Source of the DNA: Marsupella aquatica
Taxonomy: Eukaryota > Marchantiophyta
Length of the DNA: 64,000 nucleotides
Assembly: GCA_973895155.1 (NCBI GenBank)
Contig: OZ316897.1
Location: 20,274,001-20,338,000, forward strand
Direction of reading: 5' to 3'
Part shown: positions 1-12,532 of the stretch, in pieces
Numbering within the stretch: the stretch's first letter is position 1
How the letters are laid out: each line of letters starts with the position of its first letter
Made by a program: the position numbers and the translations under genes
Notes under the pieces: model-generated
Databases searched by the model: none
Seen by the model: the letters and a program-made list of their open reading frames with translations, nothing else
What the model was told of the DNA's origin: nothing

Positions 1-96
1 ATGTTGATGGCAGTCGATACAGAGATTCACGGTAACTTGAAAGAGAAAAACATAACTCCAGCAAATACAATCTATATCAGGGATCGAGGTACTCAC

Positions 97-2020
97 CTTT
101 GAATCAGTTGCAACGCCCTCGAGAAACTTTGTCAGGGCAGAGAAACTTCTGCAAGTCTTTTCCATTGGCCTACAGACAGAGATGTGGTCTGCCCTTTCCA
201 CAATGTTGAAACTAGTGCCATATCTTGAAGATGCTTCTTCAACAACTAAATCAATAAAACTACCCTGCAAAAAGTTAACCAAAGACGACATGTTACCATA
301 TATAGCATAACAAATCTCCTTCCTATCGTCGACCCCTTGGCTGATCCTCTGCATGCTTCATGTGTAAACAAAAGTTAAAGACATATGAAGGACGATGCAG
401 TACTGAACGAAGTCAAGATCACCTGCGAATTCAATACACGAGGTACCATATCACTACTTTTCTGCATGTGTAATCATGATTATCTGCGATTGCACGTTAC
501 ATAATTCCTTTCATACTATCTTTCATAATTATGTTGACAATGCGTGAATCTTAGATTTTGAAGACACTGAGTAGGACATTCGAGGATCATTTGACTCCCC
601 CGATCAGGGCCTCAAGTTCAAAAAGTATCCAGAACTCCAAACATGGCGACTAGAAAATGATGTGCTTACCAATCCCGCTTTATTTCACAATCCCAACAGC
701 TCCAGGGCCATTTGACGCAACAAGCATCTACGCAGAAGTACATTACGAAAACTGTGGAGAGAGAAGTCCGCCTTCAACCCCAACTGGATACTTTGGACTG
801 AATGCATGTGTAGAGGATTGTTTCCCTTAGCAAATCATAACTAAAATTGGCGAATACATACCTTTTTCATATCAATTCTTTACATCGAGTAGAAGTGGAA
901 CTAGTTCTTACCGAATTGGTTTCAAGACTTTCTCCGACTCCTGCAATTTGCCACATCTTGTATTGTCCATCTTGTCCGCAAAGATTGTCGAAATCAGAAT
1001 TGACTCTTGCTCTTGGTGTACTAAGAGTTTTCACATATTCCAATAAGGGACCTTCACCCACAAAATGTTCAGCTATGTGGTCGGAGACTCCTTGATGTGG
1101 AGTAGAATAGAAAAATATCCCTTTTACATTTTCCAAAAATGCAGTTAGCTGAAAGTTTTTCTCAGAGTTCCGCTTCAAGCGGCCTGTTGTGCTTGATGCA
1201 TACACGCATATGTCCTTTATGACCAAGCCCCCAAAACTATGACCAACCAATACGACAGGGCGGCAGGGTTCTTGTCCGATCTTTGCAGTCAGCAGATCTG
1301 ATGTCAAGTTCTCACTTATGAGATGCATGTCAATCGTTCCACCTTCACAACTCTTAATAACACTAGCATCGTAAGAAACAGACAGAATGCGGGCATCGGG
1401 AAACTTCTCCACCAACCAAGTTTGTGGCCAAATGGAGGATCCGTCTCTACATTTCCATGTAGACAAATGGGCATCTTTATAATCCCCGTGTTGGAATCCA
1501 TGGAAAAATAAGATGTCCACGCTTGGTTCGCCCGGGCGGACTATGCAATTCGTACACAGAAGAATTCAATTGGGACACCTGATAACGCAAGCAAACTGGT
1601 TCAAGTTAATTCTCTGTCGACGATTTCGTACAAAATGCGAAATCAGCTGGGACAAGATTGTACAAATTTCAGAGATGAGAGACTGAGACGCGTCACACAC
1701 TGTAATCTTGCTACCCCTGTGACAAAAGAAGCACAGTTTAGGTCAAAAACATTCACAAGGTAGTATAGAGAGATCACCACCAAGTCTATGTTGGAAAGTA
1801 CCTGTCCAGCGTCTGCTGGGATTTTCGAGGGCAGACGGAGCAATTTATTTCTCCGGTGGAACACGGCACTTGCAGCTACGGGTACAGCTACGGCCGCACA
1901 AGTTGCAACAACTGCAACGAGCCGGGTGAGAAAACCCATGGCAATGCAACACAACAGGACTGTCCATAATGCAAGCATTACCATGAGCCGGTCTAGAAAA
2001 CTCATAGCGATACGGCGCAA
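97..2020 (-). pseudogene. HNL-1: hydrolase-NBS-LRR gene, 5' part only, frameshifted
   Basis: This is the first part of an alpha/beta-hydrolase-NBS-LRR receptor gene, cut by the left window edge. Exon 1 (2020-1802, 73 codons) encodes a hydrophobic N-terminus with two likely membrane segments and ends at a CAG|GTACTT donor. Exon 2 (about 1578-912) encodes the hydrolase core with the nucleophile elbow GHSFGG and the STPHQG motif seen in SERAC1/DUF676-like hydrolases. Exon 3 (264-97) holds the ADHISVCRP motif with the likely catalytic His and ends at AAG|GTGAGT. Exon 2 has one extra base at about 1529-1534 compared with HNL-2, and the aligned ATG is GTG. The reading frame therefore breaks between the start of exon 2 and the hydrolase core. 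Everything else reads well, so this is either a recent pseudogene or an assembly error. The NB-ARC and LRR exons would lie left of position 1. Confidence 0.8.
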
Positions 2021-2029
2021 AATTTAAAG

Positions 2030-3480
2030 AAAGCTCAGACTAAAACCCTGCCGCAACCTCCAAAACTAATTGACGTAAGTGTTCGTTCGGAATCACTACA
2101 GAGATTCGGGACATGTTATTGTGGAGTGCCTGCTGCTGGACGAAAACAGAATGGTCCGGGGGTGCAGCACGGTCACTTCAGCTCTTTCTTATGCATGGAC
2201 GTCTTTGCCCTGATCCGCTTAGAAGTAGTAGACTTGGCAGAAGCCCCGCAGTTTGCACTAACGCACATCGACGTTTCTTCGGGAAGCAGTGTTTCGTTTA
2301 AGCTCTCAAGCTCTCCATTGGGGATCCGAATGTTGGCCTCATGATCTTCTTTCTCCCATCGACCAATCTCGGCCTCGTTTTGTTTCACGGCATTTGCTCT
2401 CCCTCCGTGCTGCTAGGTTCTCCATCGATGTTCTGCCGAGTTTGTGTGCACAGAACAGTGCTCGACATTTCTTCAATGTTAGTTCCCTCCAATCATACAC
2501 TCTGTGACACAAACTGCTGTCTTTAGTCTCACAGCATCTATTTGGGATTTTGGGTCGACCGAAAATATTTTAAGTTGACAAAATTTGAGGGCCTCTTTAC
2601 GTCACCTCAGGCCTATGTCTTATTAGCCCCACATTTTTCAGTCATTCAATCTCAGCTAAACGATCAGAGAAAGTGGGTCAAGTACCAGCTCGGGAGGATT
2701 ATTGGTGTAGCCCGAGTTGCCAGAGGATTGGGACCTGTGACCAAAAAAAAATCTTGTTCAATTCGAGATGATGTGTGTGCCTTTCACTCCCACTATTGAT
2801 AAGCATTCATTGGTATTAGTTGAGCGGATTGATCTACCCTTGTCATTGCCATGGTTCTCGGGCAAGCAGGCTAATGTTGCCCCGGACCATCTTAGCTCTA
2901 ATCTTTGATCTTGCTCTTTGCATCTACTGTACATAGCCTGCGGCCAGATCTTCCATTTGCTAGGTGGCTTGCTTTCTAGTCCCCATCAACACCCCATGTT
3001 TGACACTTCATTGTTAGGTCAAGTGCTCATTTGGAGGCCAAGAAGGGAAGAAAATCCACAAGTTCACTTTCAAAAACCTCTGTCCCATTTACAATTGTCT
3101 TTTCTAAGGACAATTCACATTAGAAAACATCTGTCCCATTTAGAATTTTGTTTTCTCAGGACAATTTCACTAAATCTCCGTTCCATTTAGATTTTTATTT
3201 TCTCAGGGCAATTTCACTTTAGAAAACCTCTGTCCCATTTTGGTTCTTGTTGACTCCACCCGTCCATTGGAAGAAGTCTTTGTCTCACATCTTTTCCTTC
3301 GAGTCAAAAAGGTTTGAGGGGCCTACAGCCCAAAACAAATACCACCTGGTGCGGCGGTAAAGGCAGGGTACATAATTTTTGGTTTATTTCATAGCCTCAC
3401 AATTTTCCATCAGATTCAATCTCGGACATAAAATCAGAGAAAGTGGGACAAGTTCACTTTAAAATGCCTATGTTTCTAAA
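2030..3480. repeat. Duplicated 5' flank of HNL-1 (copy of 12533-14045)
   Basis: The sequence upstream of HNL-1 closely matches that upstream of HNL-2. Shared landmarks include the stretch after the start codon (AAACCCTGCCGCAACCTC), the block near 2270-2300, and the segment at 3301-3365 containing ACCACCTGGTGCGGCGGTAA. The two genes were therefore copied together with at least 1.4 kb of upstream DNA. I see no convincing protein-coding gene inside; the short open frames are not conserved between the copies. Confidence 0.85.
3060..3245. repeat. Minisatellite in HNL-1 5' flank
   Basis: Three to four imperfect tandem copies of a unit of about 60 bp containing CTGTCCCATTTAGAATT and TTTTCTCAGGACAATTTCAC. 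The same array lies in the HNL-2 flank with a different copy number. Confidence 0.75.
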
Positions 3481-5035
3481 TTCTGCAACTCATCCTCACG
3501 AAACAGCCACTCACCACCAATTCTGCTTAAAAATTGGAATGAATTCATTTTGATTTATTGCCAAAAAGAACCTTCCCTTCCTCTACAGTGTATGCTATTT
3601 TGTAAGTTCTGCGTTGTCGGGGCTATGGTAAATACCGTAGTCATCATTAGGTTCGCAGTCACTAACCGCATAACATTAATTTAAGGTCGTTTCCACCTGC
3701 TGCGATCCCGTGGCTTATTTTTTCCTGGCCGTTGATGATCCTAGTATCGATATATCAGTGTTTTCACGTGAGCCTGCCCTAAACCCTTTGTTTGCAGCGT
3801 CATCTGGGTTTCTCTTCCTGTTCGCGGTGGAGGCAATGACGAATGTTGTGTTCGTAGCAGCGATGGATTCCTGGGAGATTTTGCGGATTGGCGCGTCGAT
3901 AGGGTTTGTTTGGAGATTTCGCGAGCGGCGGGAGTTAGATTGTGGCTGAATGGAAGGTTTCGCAAGTGCCACGACTGCTCATTTCGATCGTCGATGTGAA
4001 TCGGTTCAATTTAGAGTTGAAGTGGGAGTTGAAGACCTTCATAGAATCATGTGTTTGCGACTGTATCCAGCCTTTTAGTGTGCCATTTACAATTTGATGT
4101 CCCATAAGTGCTTGTATGTTTGATTTGTAGCTCCATTACTCTCTTCTTTCTAGGTATGTTGAAGTGTACAGTCTTTCGTGTTGTACATTACAGGCATCTG
4201 AGGAGTTGCGTGCAGATTGGACAAGGCAAGTGCATTCCACATGAATTGCAACGCAGGTAGTAGTTGTATTTCTTTCACATTCTTGAAGTGCAACTCTTTT
4301 TCATATGTGAATGTTGACGGCTCTTCACTGATTGACTGTCGAATTCTGGTTGAATGCAAGCGTGAGGGGATTTGTAATTGAATTAGCAGCTATGGAGGGA
4401 AGGGCTGCAAGATGGTGAGGAAAAGAAGCGGGAGTAAGTGCTGCCTCAAACCTTGCATGGATTTGTCATGGTCGGCTTTGTATAAGTAGTGGTTGTGGTG
4501 ACTTACCTTCTCAATATCTGTCACGCATTCACAGAGAAATTGCTCAAAGTGGAATGCCAATTTCCCAAGCATTTCATACCGCTGGTCATGTTGTAGTTGG
4601 AACTTTAGAGCTTCAACCCTCTCTATTAAACCACTGGTAGACTTCTATTGGTCCTGATTAGCCCAATGATTAGCCCAATTGCACACCTTCTGATAAATGC
4701 CCTGGCTTGCCAAATTTCAGCCACTAGAAAGAAACTTGACCCTTAATGAAATTGCAATAAAATTACAGAGTCTCAACACGTACATTTTCAAGTTTGTCTC
4801 AAGTTATCAGTTGTTTGCCACGTCCTTGTTATTTCTACAACTATGTCTTCCTCCTAGTTAGGTTGCCCTGGCCCCTTCATTTAGGTATATTTCCCTTAGC
4901 CTCCTAGAATTGTGAGGACCTATTTTAAAGATGTGTTGTAGGCAATGATTATACCACAATGTCAAAGGAAAGCTATAGCCAAACATAACTCCATTTGGCC
5001 ATTGCAGAATTGGCACAAAAATGAAGCTTCAACTA

Positions 5036-5077
<42 letters not shown>

Positions 5078-5740
5078 TGCTCATCAGCAACAATCGTGTG
5101 CAACCAAGTCATCTACATTAGCGTGAGACCCCAATAAGTTAACCAGAACAAGAGGCCATGGCTCTACTTGTCGAGGCAACAATCAATACCATGCCAGCAC
5201 AGTTCACTAATTAAATGACATAGGATACACCAGGAATGACCCAGCTGCTGATTCATAATAAACCCCAGGGTTTATCTGGGCAGAACCTGGTTTCATGCCT
5301 CAAATCCAATTTTCCAAGCGGGAAACTAAAATGTTATTTAGTCTCGACACAGGCCAGGTGAAAAAGGGACCTTCATTTGCTGTAGTTTCATGTAAATAAT
5401 TGCTGTTGTTTGTTTTGGATGATGTCATAGATAGAGGTGAACAGCGAAAACATTTTAAATGATTGAAGAGAACCAAACATCTTATTGTAGTTTTTTTAAT
5501 TCCTTTACCAAAAAAGTCCTTATATCATGTTCAGAAAACTCTCCGTTAACTACATCCAATAGTTTAGTTTTGACATGCATGGATCTCATCTCCTTTGTAA
5601 ATATGGTTCTCTTCACAAACAAACATATAATTAAAGATTTCCAAATTTCCAAATAGTTGTTGCTGGAACATTTGTAGCTGGGCAAGAACAACCTACTCTA
5701 CTCTTCTACTTTACTGTGTCACTTTGCAACAACCTTGCTT
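3480..5740. other. Intergenic region, no gene recognised
   Basis: Between the duplicated HNL-1 flank and the HNL-2 3' flank I find only short open frames without recognisable domains. The one clear feature is a TC microsatellite at 5041-5073. Confidence 0.6.
5041..5073. repeat. (TC)n microsatellite
   Basis: About sixteen uninterrupted TC dinucleotides, visible directly. Confidence 0.97.
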
Positions 5741-5819
5741 GTCTAGCTGGTAGACCAAGTGGTTCAAACCTTGGAAACCCAGGTTTTGAAACTTGACACA
5801 TCCCATGTGGGCGGTTGGG

Positions 5820-6060
5820 CATGGCCTCTACCCTGTCCCAAAGTCTGGTGCACTGTGCTAGGCCTAGGCTTTTGCGCCAGTCGGACACGCACCTGGTCAC
5901 CCCTTGCTTCTTTCTCCCTCCCCATCAAGAGACTATTTTGTCCATCTAGAGCCTGGCTTTGCTCCATTATCATGATGGTAACTTGATGGTAACTTTAATT
6001 CAGCTGAGTCTCTCCTCACCAGGGCAGGTATCCAGTTCCCAAACTGAGTGTCCCCCGTGT
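5820..6060. repeat. 3' flank of HNL-2 shared with HNL-3
   Basis: Sequence immediately downstream of HNL-2, including GTCTGGTGCACTGTGCTAGG and ATCAAGAGACTATTTTGTCC, recurs nearly unchanged at about 48267-48498 downstream of HNL-3. The duplication of the two genes therefore included their 3' flank. Confidence 0.85.
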
Positions 6061-6062
6061 GC

Positions 6063-9000
6063 TCATTCACACTGGCATTTTCTCCGGTAACAGCGTCCTC
6101 TACGTCGTTTATGTGTACAGCCAAATTGATGTTCATCGGACTGAATCCAGCCTAATCCTTGCAGTACCGAGTCAGAAAGGAATCCACACGCATGAACATG
6201 TAGCGCGAATCCGTCTGTCGGAGCTATTTGGCAGGAATGCTCCGGTGGTGCCGCTCTTCTCGTCGCAGTGCTTCTGTCTCCATGAGGCCAGAAGTTCCTT
6301 CCCAAACTATCGGGTAGACTGTTCAAACTCTTGCATCTGCGAAGCATCACGAGTCTCAGGGATGACATGCGCCCTAAACTGTCCGGAAGGGTCTCTACAT
6401 TTCCACAACAGACCACCCGAAGGGTTTCTAGAGACCCAAGGTTACCAAGTTCTTCCGGTAAACTCTTCAGCATTTTCGCCCGAACATTCAGTTTCTTCAG
6501 CGCTTGAAGCTGCCCCACGCTCACCGGGACTCGTTGCAACCTATCCGCCCTTATAACCAAATCTAATAGTGAAGAGAGGTTCCCCAAACTGTCCGGTAGC
6601 TCCTCAAGCTCGTCAGCCCCGTTTATCCTTAACGTCTTCAGAGCCGAGAGCTGGCCGAAATTATCTGGCAATCTTGCCAATTTGCTGCAGCCGCCCAATA
6701 TCAGTTCTTGCAGGGCAGAGAGACGACCAAAACTCTCGGGCAGTCTCACAAGACTTGGACAGTTAGACAGACTCAGCGACACCAGCGAGACTAAATTCCC
6801 AAATTCATCGGATAGCGCCTCCAGCTCCCAGGCCGCTCGTATGGTCAATTGTTCAAGAGCCCTGAGTTGGCCGAAATTGGCAGATAATCTCCGTAACCTG
6901 TAACACCTTTGTAGATCTAATTTTTTCAGGGCCGAGAGATTCCCGAAACTCTCGGGCAATCTTCCAACACGACTACAGTCATAGAGATGCAAATATGCGA
7001 GGGCAAGTAAATTCCCAAAGCTTTCAGGTAGGCCCTCCAGGTTCTCTGCCCCTTCTATCTTCAAGCTTGTCAGGGCCCTGGATTGGCCAATACTTTCCGG
7101 CAGCGTCTTTAGTTGCGTACAATGAATCAGCTCAAGTTCTTGCAAGGACAAAAGACTCTCAAAACTGGCAGGCAGCCTCTCTAGACTGACACACGCTTTT
7201 AGAGATAGAGATGTCAGGGAACATAAGTTCTCATGCAGTCCGAATTGTCTCACTTCTGTAGGCTCTTGACAGCTCAGCCTCCGGCAATCCGCGATGCGCA
7301 ACTCTTTCAGCGAGGAGAGGTGCCCGAAGGATTCGGGCAGACTTGCAAGCCCGTCACATTCAAGAATGTCTAATGTTGCCAGGGAAGAGAGATTCCCAAA
7401 AGATTCGGGGAGACTTGCAAGCCCCTCGCAACCATGAATGACTAATGATGCCAGGGAAGAGAGACTCCCAAAAGATTCGGGCACACTTGCAAGCCTGCCA
7501 CAATAACGAATGACTAATGATGCCAGGGAAGAGAGACTCCCAAACGATTTGGGGAGACTTGCAAGCCCCTCGCAACCACGAATGACTAATGATGCCAGGG
7601 AAGAGAGACTCCCAAACGATTCGGACAAACTTGCAAGCCTGCCACAATCACTAATTTCTAATGATGCCAGGGAAGAGAGATTCCCAAAAGATTCGGGGAG
7701 ACTTGCAAGCCCCTCGCAACCATGAATGCCTAATGATGCCAGGGAAGAGAGACTCGCAAAAGATTCGGGCAAACTTGCAAGCCTGCCACAATAACGAATG
7801 ACTATTGATGCCAGGGAAGAGAGACTCCCAAAAGATTCGGGCAAACTTGCAAGCCTGCCACAATAACGAATTTCTAATGATGCCAGGGAAGAGAGACTCC
7901 CAAACGATTCGGGCAACCTTGCAAGCCTCCCACAATCACAAATGACTAATGATGCCAGGGAAGAGAGACTCCCAAACGATTCGGGCAAACTTGCAAGCCT
8001 GCCACAATCACGAATGACTAACGATGCCAGGGACGAGAGATTCCCAAAAGCCTCCGGCAGCTCCACAAGTTCTGGAATCTGCCGTAAGACTAAATGTTTG
8101 AGGTGCGGTAGGTTGCCGAAAGAAGGCCACAGTCCTGTCCAGCTGATCTTCGTCAACTCCAACCGTTTCAGTTGGTACAGATGACCGAAATTGTCCGGCA
8201 GATGGGAATGGCCAGATATATAAGAGAGCGATAAAATGCGCAGGTTGCTGAGCTTCCCCAATGCCTCAAGACTTTCCTCCGGGATCTCCCAGCCTTCAAG
8301 CTGTAAGACAGCTAGTTTTGTCATGTCCTCCAGACTGTGAGGGAGGACACGGAGTTTTTTCATGTCCTCCAGACTGTTAGGGAGGACGCCGGTGGGAAAA
8401 GTAGTGCTTTTCAGTAAGCAAAGCTTCCTTGATAAGGTGTCGATGCACCCTTCGTGTAAATCCCGCACCTGCAAATACTTTAGTACCTGAAACTCTGGCA
8501 TTTGAGAGGGGTTTTTTAACATTAACTCCGAGAATTGCAGAGTAATTGTCTGTACTTGCACCTGTTGAAAAAAGTACAAGTTAGATTAGACCTTCTTGTG
8601 CCGAAAAGGTTCAATACTTAAGCATCGAATAAATGTAAACAGATATTGCATTACACTAATGACTTAATTATAATTCTTTCAGAAACATAATTCGGGAATC
8701 TATCGCTTCCAAGAAAACTCTACAAACTGTTGGCATTTATTTCATCAAACTGCATACTAAGACATAACCGACACTTATTTTGGTCTCAAAGTTTCTGGTT
8801 CAGTACTTACCGCATTTGCATTGACAACATCCACTGCCCCCTTGGAGAGATGATTGGCCAAATCACGCAGGTGTTCGTGCACCCACACTTGCTTGTACTT
8901 GATCCGCTTCCGTCTTTTCATGTCAACTTCCTTGACCAAGGATGTCCTCAGCAAGTTGGCCCACCCGGATTCTGAATCTCCAAAAGCAGTGCTCCAAGCA

Positions 9001-12000
9001 GCAACGGCTGTCTCCACCGGCTCCTCAAAGAAACATGTCCCAGCTTCGATAAACATTCCTTTCTCTCCGGGCGACAGCGCATCATAGCTCACTCTCAATG
9101 AACTCCACACTCTGTCCTTATCAAGGCCACCAACAGATTCAGCTCTACGCAGCTTGCCTAATGTCTCCTTCCAGACCGTAGCATTAGTCTTGTGGTCCCG
9201 AAGATAGCACCCCAGTACTTCGAGCGTCAATGGTAAGCCGGCGCATTTCTCAACCACTTCCTTCACGCTTTCTTCCAAGTGACGATTCACTTTGGTAAGA
9301 TCCTCCGGAATTCCTTCTTGCTGAAATGCATGATGGCAAAAGAGCTTCTTTGCCTCGTTAGACTTGAGAAATTCAACGTCATAGATGGCACAATTTGGAA
9401 AAATATTCAAAACGCCCTTATCACGAGTGGTAAAGATCAGTCGACTGCCACTGCCAAACTCATCCATTCTAGGCAGAATTCTGACTTGACTTTCCGAGTC
9501 AATATCGTCCATCGCGATCAGAGACTTCTTCTTCTGAAGATGAGACCATTGCAACGAATTATGGTCCACCCTATTTCCTTTCCGAAGAAACTGGTTGAGT
9601 ACCCAATCCTTCAATTCGTGCACCTTCATGCCTTTGACATTTTCCACAAAACATGTGTATTCGTATTGTGGAGAGATATTGTTGAATAGCTCCTTAGCAA
9701 TAGTGGTTTTCCCGATGCCACCCATACCCACAATTCCTAGAACTGGAGTAATTGTTAACTTCTGTTGAACCTTGAAAACACGGCTCTCCAAAGCCGTAGG
9801 GTAACCTGGAAGCCCATACACCATTGCCTGGAAAGATCGATACAACACGTCAATTCTCTCATATCATTATGGAAAGGAAGTTTAGAAAATTGTCTCCAGT
9901 GACATAGAGATGTCGTCCACAATTTCTTCCTGTTCCTAGTACTGCCTTTCTTCTGCACCTGCACCTGTCGAAGCTACCTTCAAATCAATACTTCGTAGTG
10001 ATTAGCAGAGGAACTCTAAAGTCGTATACAGTACTCCTTTCTGACGATGGGAATCGCTCTCATGGGAGTGCGATTGGGATAAATTCAGCTAGCGCATGCA
10101 ATAACTCTATCAAAGTTATATCTTTTCGAATGTCTTCCATTTCTCTCCTACCAGAAGGTCTCTACAGCGCCTGGAAGAAGCATTTGAAGCATGCAATGCT
10201 ATGATTACAATTGACGGAAACTAGACGGAACGGACAACTTAGACTCTGATTTGCCAAGAGGAGCACGCTTTGAAGGTTGAAGTAATCTGTCCAAACTGAA
10301 AAGAATGAGAAATAATCCAATAGTAGTTGACTCCTTCTGACAAACAAAAGATAAAAACTTCTGTGCATGAAAGTTCACTTTTTAAAATAATGGTTACCCA
10401 GGTGGGACAAATTTTAACCAGCCAATGGACATCGTTGTTTTTTCTCATGTTGCTGGCAGTCGATGCAGATATTAAACACATATTAACAGAACAGTAAATA
10501 ACTTGCAGTAGAGAAACGTAACTCCACCCAATACAAATAATCTATTTCAGGGATCGAGGTACGTATACTCCACCTTTGAATCAGAAACAACGCCCTGGAG
10601 AAACTCTGTTAGAGCAGAGAAACTTCTACAAGTCTTGTCCAGCGGTCTGCAGACAGAGATGTGGTCTGCGCTTCCCACAGTGTTGAAACTAGTGCCATAT
10701 CTTGCAGATCCTTCTTTAACAACTACACCACTAAAACCTCCCTGCAAAAAAGTTAAACCAAAGAAGATATGTCATATATAGCATAACAAATCTCCTTCCT
10801 ATGACTCTCATCGAGCCCTTGGCTGATCCTCTGCATACTTGATGTGTCAACCAGCAGTAAATAAAAAACTATAGATAGATATGATGACGATGCAGTACCG
10901 AACCCAGTCAAGTTCACATGCAAATTCAATACACCAAGCTCCATATCACTACTTCTGTCAATGTGTCATCATGATTGATATCTTTGATTGCACTTTTGAA
11001 AGCTGTTGTGATTCCATTCATACTATACATGGGGAATTATGTTGAGCATGTGTGAACCTTAGATTTTCAAAATAGTAAGTTGGACATTCAAGGATCATTT
11101 GTCCCCACCGATCAGGGCCGCAGGTTCAAATAGTATTGAGACGTCAAAATATGGGGATTAGATAATGATTTGCTCACAAATCTTGTTTATTTTACAGTTC
11201 CAACGGCTCCATGGCCATTTGACGCAACATCCATCGACGCAGACGTCCGTTAGGAAAAACCGTGCGAAGAGAAGTCCGTATTGAAGCCAAATTGGGTACT
11301 TTTGACTGAATGCATGCATAGTGGATTGTTTCCCATCACAAATTATAACTAGAATTGGCGAATATATAACTTTGCATATCCATTCTTTCAATCAAGTACA
11401 AGTGGAACTACTTCTTACCGATTTGGTTGGGAGACTTTCTCCGACTCCTGCAATTTGCCACATCTTGTATAGTCCATCTTGTACGTGGACAAGATTGTCA
11501 AAGTAGAAATTGACTCTTGCTCTTGGTGTACTGAGAGTTTTCACATATTCCAAGAGAGGACCTTCACCCACAAAATGTTGAGCTATGCGGCTGGAGACTC
11601 CTTGATGCGGTGTAGAATAGAAAAAGATCCCCTTTACATTTTCCAAAAATGCAGTTAGCTGAAAGTATTTCTCAGAATTTCTCGTCAAGCGGCCTGCTGT
11701 GCTTGACGCATACACGCATATGTCCTTTATGACTAAGCCCCCAAAACTATGACCAACCAATACGACAGGGCGGCAGCGTTCTTGTCCGATCTTTGCAGTC
11801 AGAAGATCTGATGTCAAGTTCTCACTTATGAGATGCATGTCAATCGTTCCACCTTCACAACTCTTAATAACACTAGCATCGTAAGAAACAGACAGAATGC
11901 GGGCATCGGGAAACTTCTCCACCAGCCAAGTTTGTGGCCAAATGGAGGATCCGTCCCTACATTTCCACGTAGACAAATGGGCATCTTCATATTCCCCGTG

Positions 12001-12523
12001 TTGGAATCCATGGAAAAATAAGACTTCCATGCTTGGTTGGCCGGGCGGGCTATACAATTCGTACACAGAGGCGTTCAATGGAGACACCTGATAACGCAAG
12101 CCAAAATAATCCAAGTTAATTCTCTGTGGACAATTTCGTACAAAATGCGAAATCAGCTGGGACAAGATTGTATAAATTTCAGAGATGAGAGACTGAGACG
12201 CGTCACAAACTGTAATCTTGCCACCCCTGTGACAAAAGAAGCACAGTTTAGGTCCCACCATTCACAAGGTAGTATAGAGAGATCACCACCAAGTCTATGT
12301 TGGAAAGTACCTGACCAGCGTCGGCTGGGATTTTCGAGGGCAGACGGAGCAATTTATTTCTCTTCTGGAACACGGCACTTGCAGCTACGGGTACAGCTAC
12401 GGCCGCACAAGTTGCAACAACTGCAACGAGCCGGGTGAGAAAACCCATGGCAATGCAGCACAAAAGGACTGTCCACAGCATTACCATGAGCCGGTTTGGA
12501 AAACTCATAGCGATACGGCGCAA
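6063..12523 (-). CDS. HNL-2: complete alpha/beta-hydrolase-NB-ARC-LRR immune receptor
   Basis: Predicted intracellular NLR receptor with an N-terminal hydrolase. The five-exon model is 12523-12311, 12087-11419, 10741-10574, 9827-8811 and 8561-6063. All junctions are GT-AG and phase 0, giving about 1,521 residues. Exon 1 has two hydrophobic stretches (residues about 13-50). Exons 2-3 form the hydrolase: GHSFGG nucleophile, STPHQG, GVGES (possible acid) and ADHISVCRP (likely His). Exon 4 is the NB-ARC: P-loop GMGGIGKTT, kinase-2 LIAMDDID, RNBS-B GSRLIFTTRD, CAGLPLTLEVLG, and VHEHLRDLA where MHD is expected. Exon 5 has about 30 LRRs of roughly 24 residues, many reading LPESFGSLSSLASL. The acceptor of exon 2 is the least certain: the frame stays open upstream to 12261, so AAG|ATT (next base 12216) or TCTCAG|TCT (next base 12192) would also keep phase 0. 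The 12087 site was chosen because it aligns with HNL-3. No disabling lesion is seen. Confidence 0.9.
7315..8060 (-). repeat. 72-bp tandem units encoding LRRs (HNL-2)
   Basis: Eleven near-identical 72-bp units, each encoding one 24-residue LRR (FGSLSSLASL, then a variable IRxCGRLASLPES tail). The corresponding block in HNL-3 (about 50185-50470) has five. Variation is concentrated at the residues after the LxxL strand, where ligand-facing positions of LRR proteins usually lie. The high DNA identity favours unequal exchange. Confidence 0.9.
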
Positions 12524-12532
12524 AAGTTAAAG

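Noticed and set aside
3710-3972. Overlapping frames on both strands at 3.7-3.97 kb
   Set aside because: Neither has a domain or a conserved counterpart.
12092-12261. Extra coding exon or a longer exon 2 in HNL-2
   Set aside because: The frame is open, but the best upstream acceptor (after 12227) gives the wrong phase to exon 1, and HNL-3 lacks the segment. It remains a possible alternative splice form.
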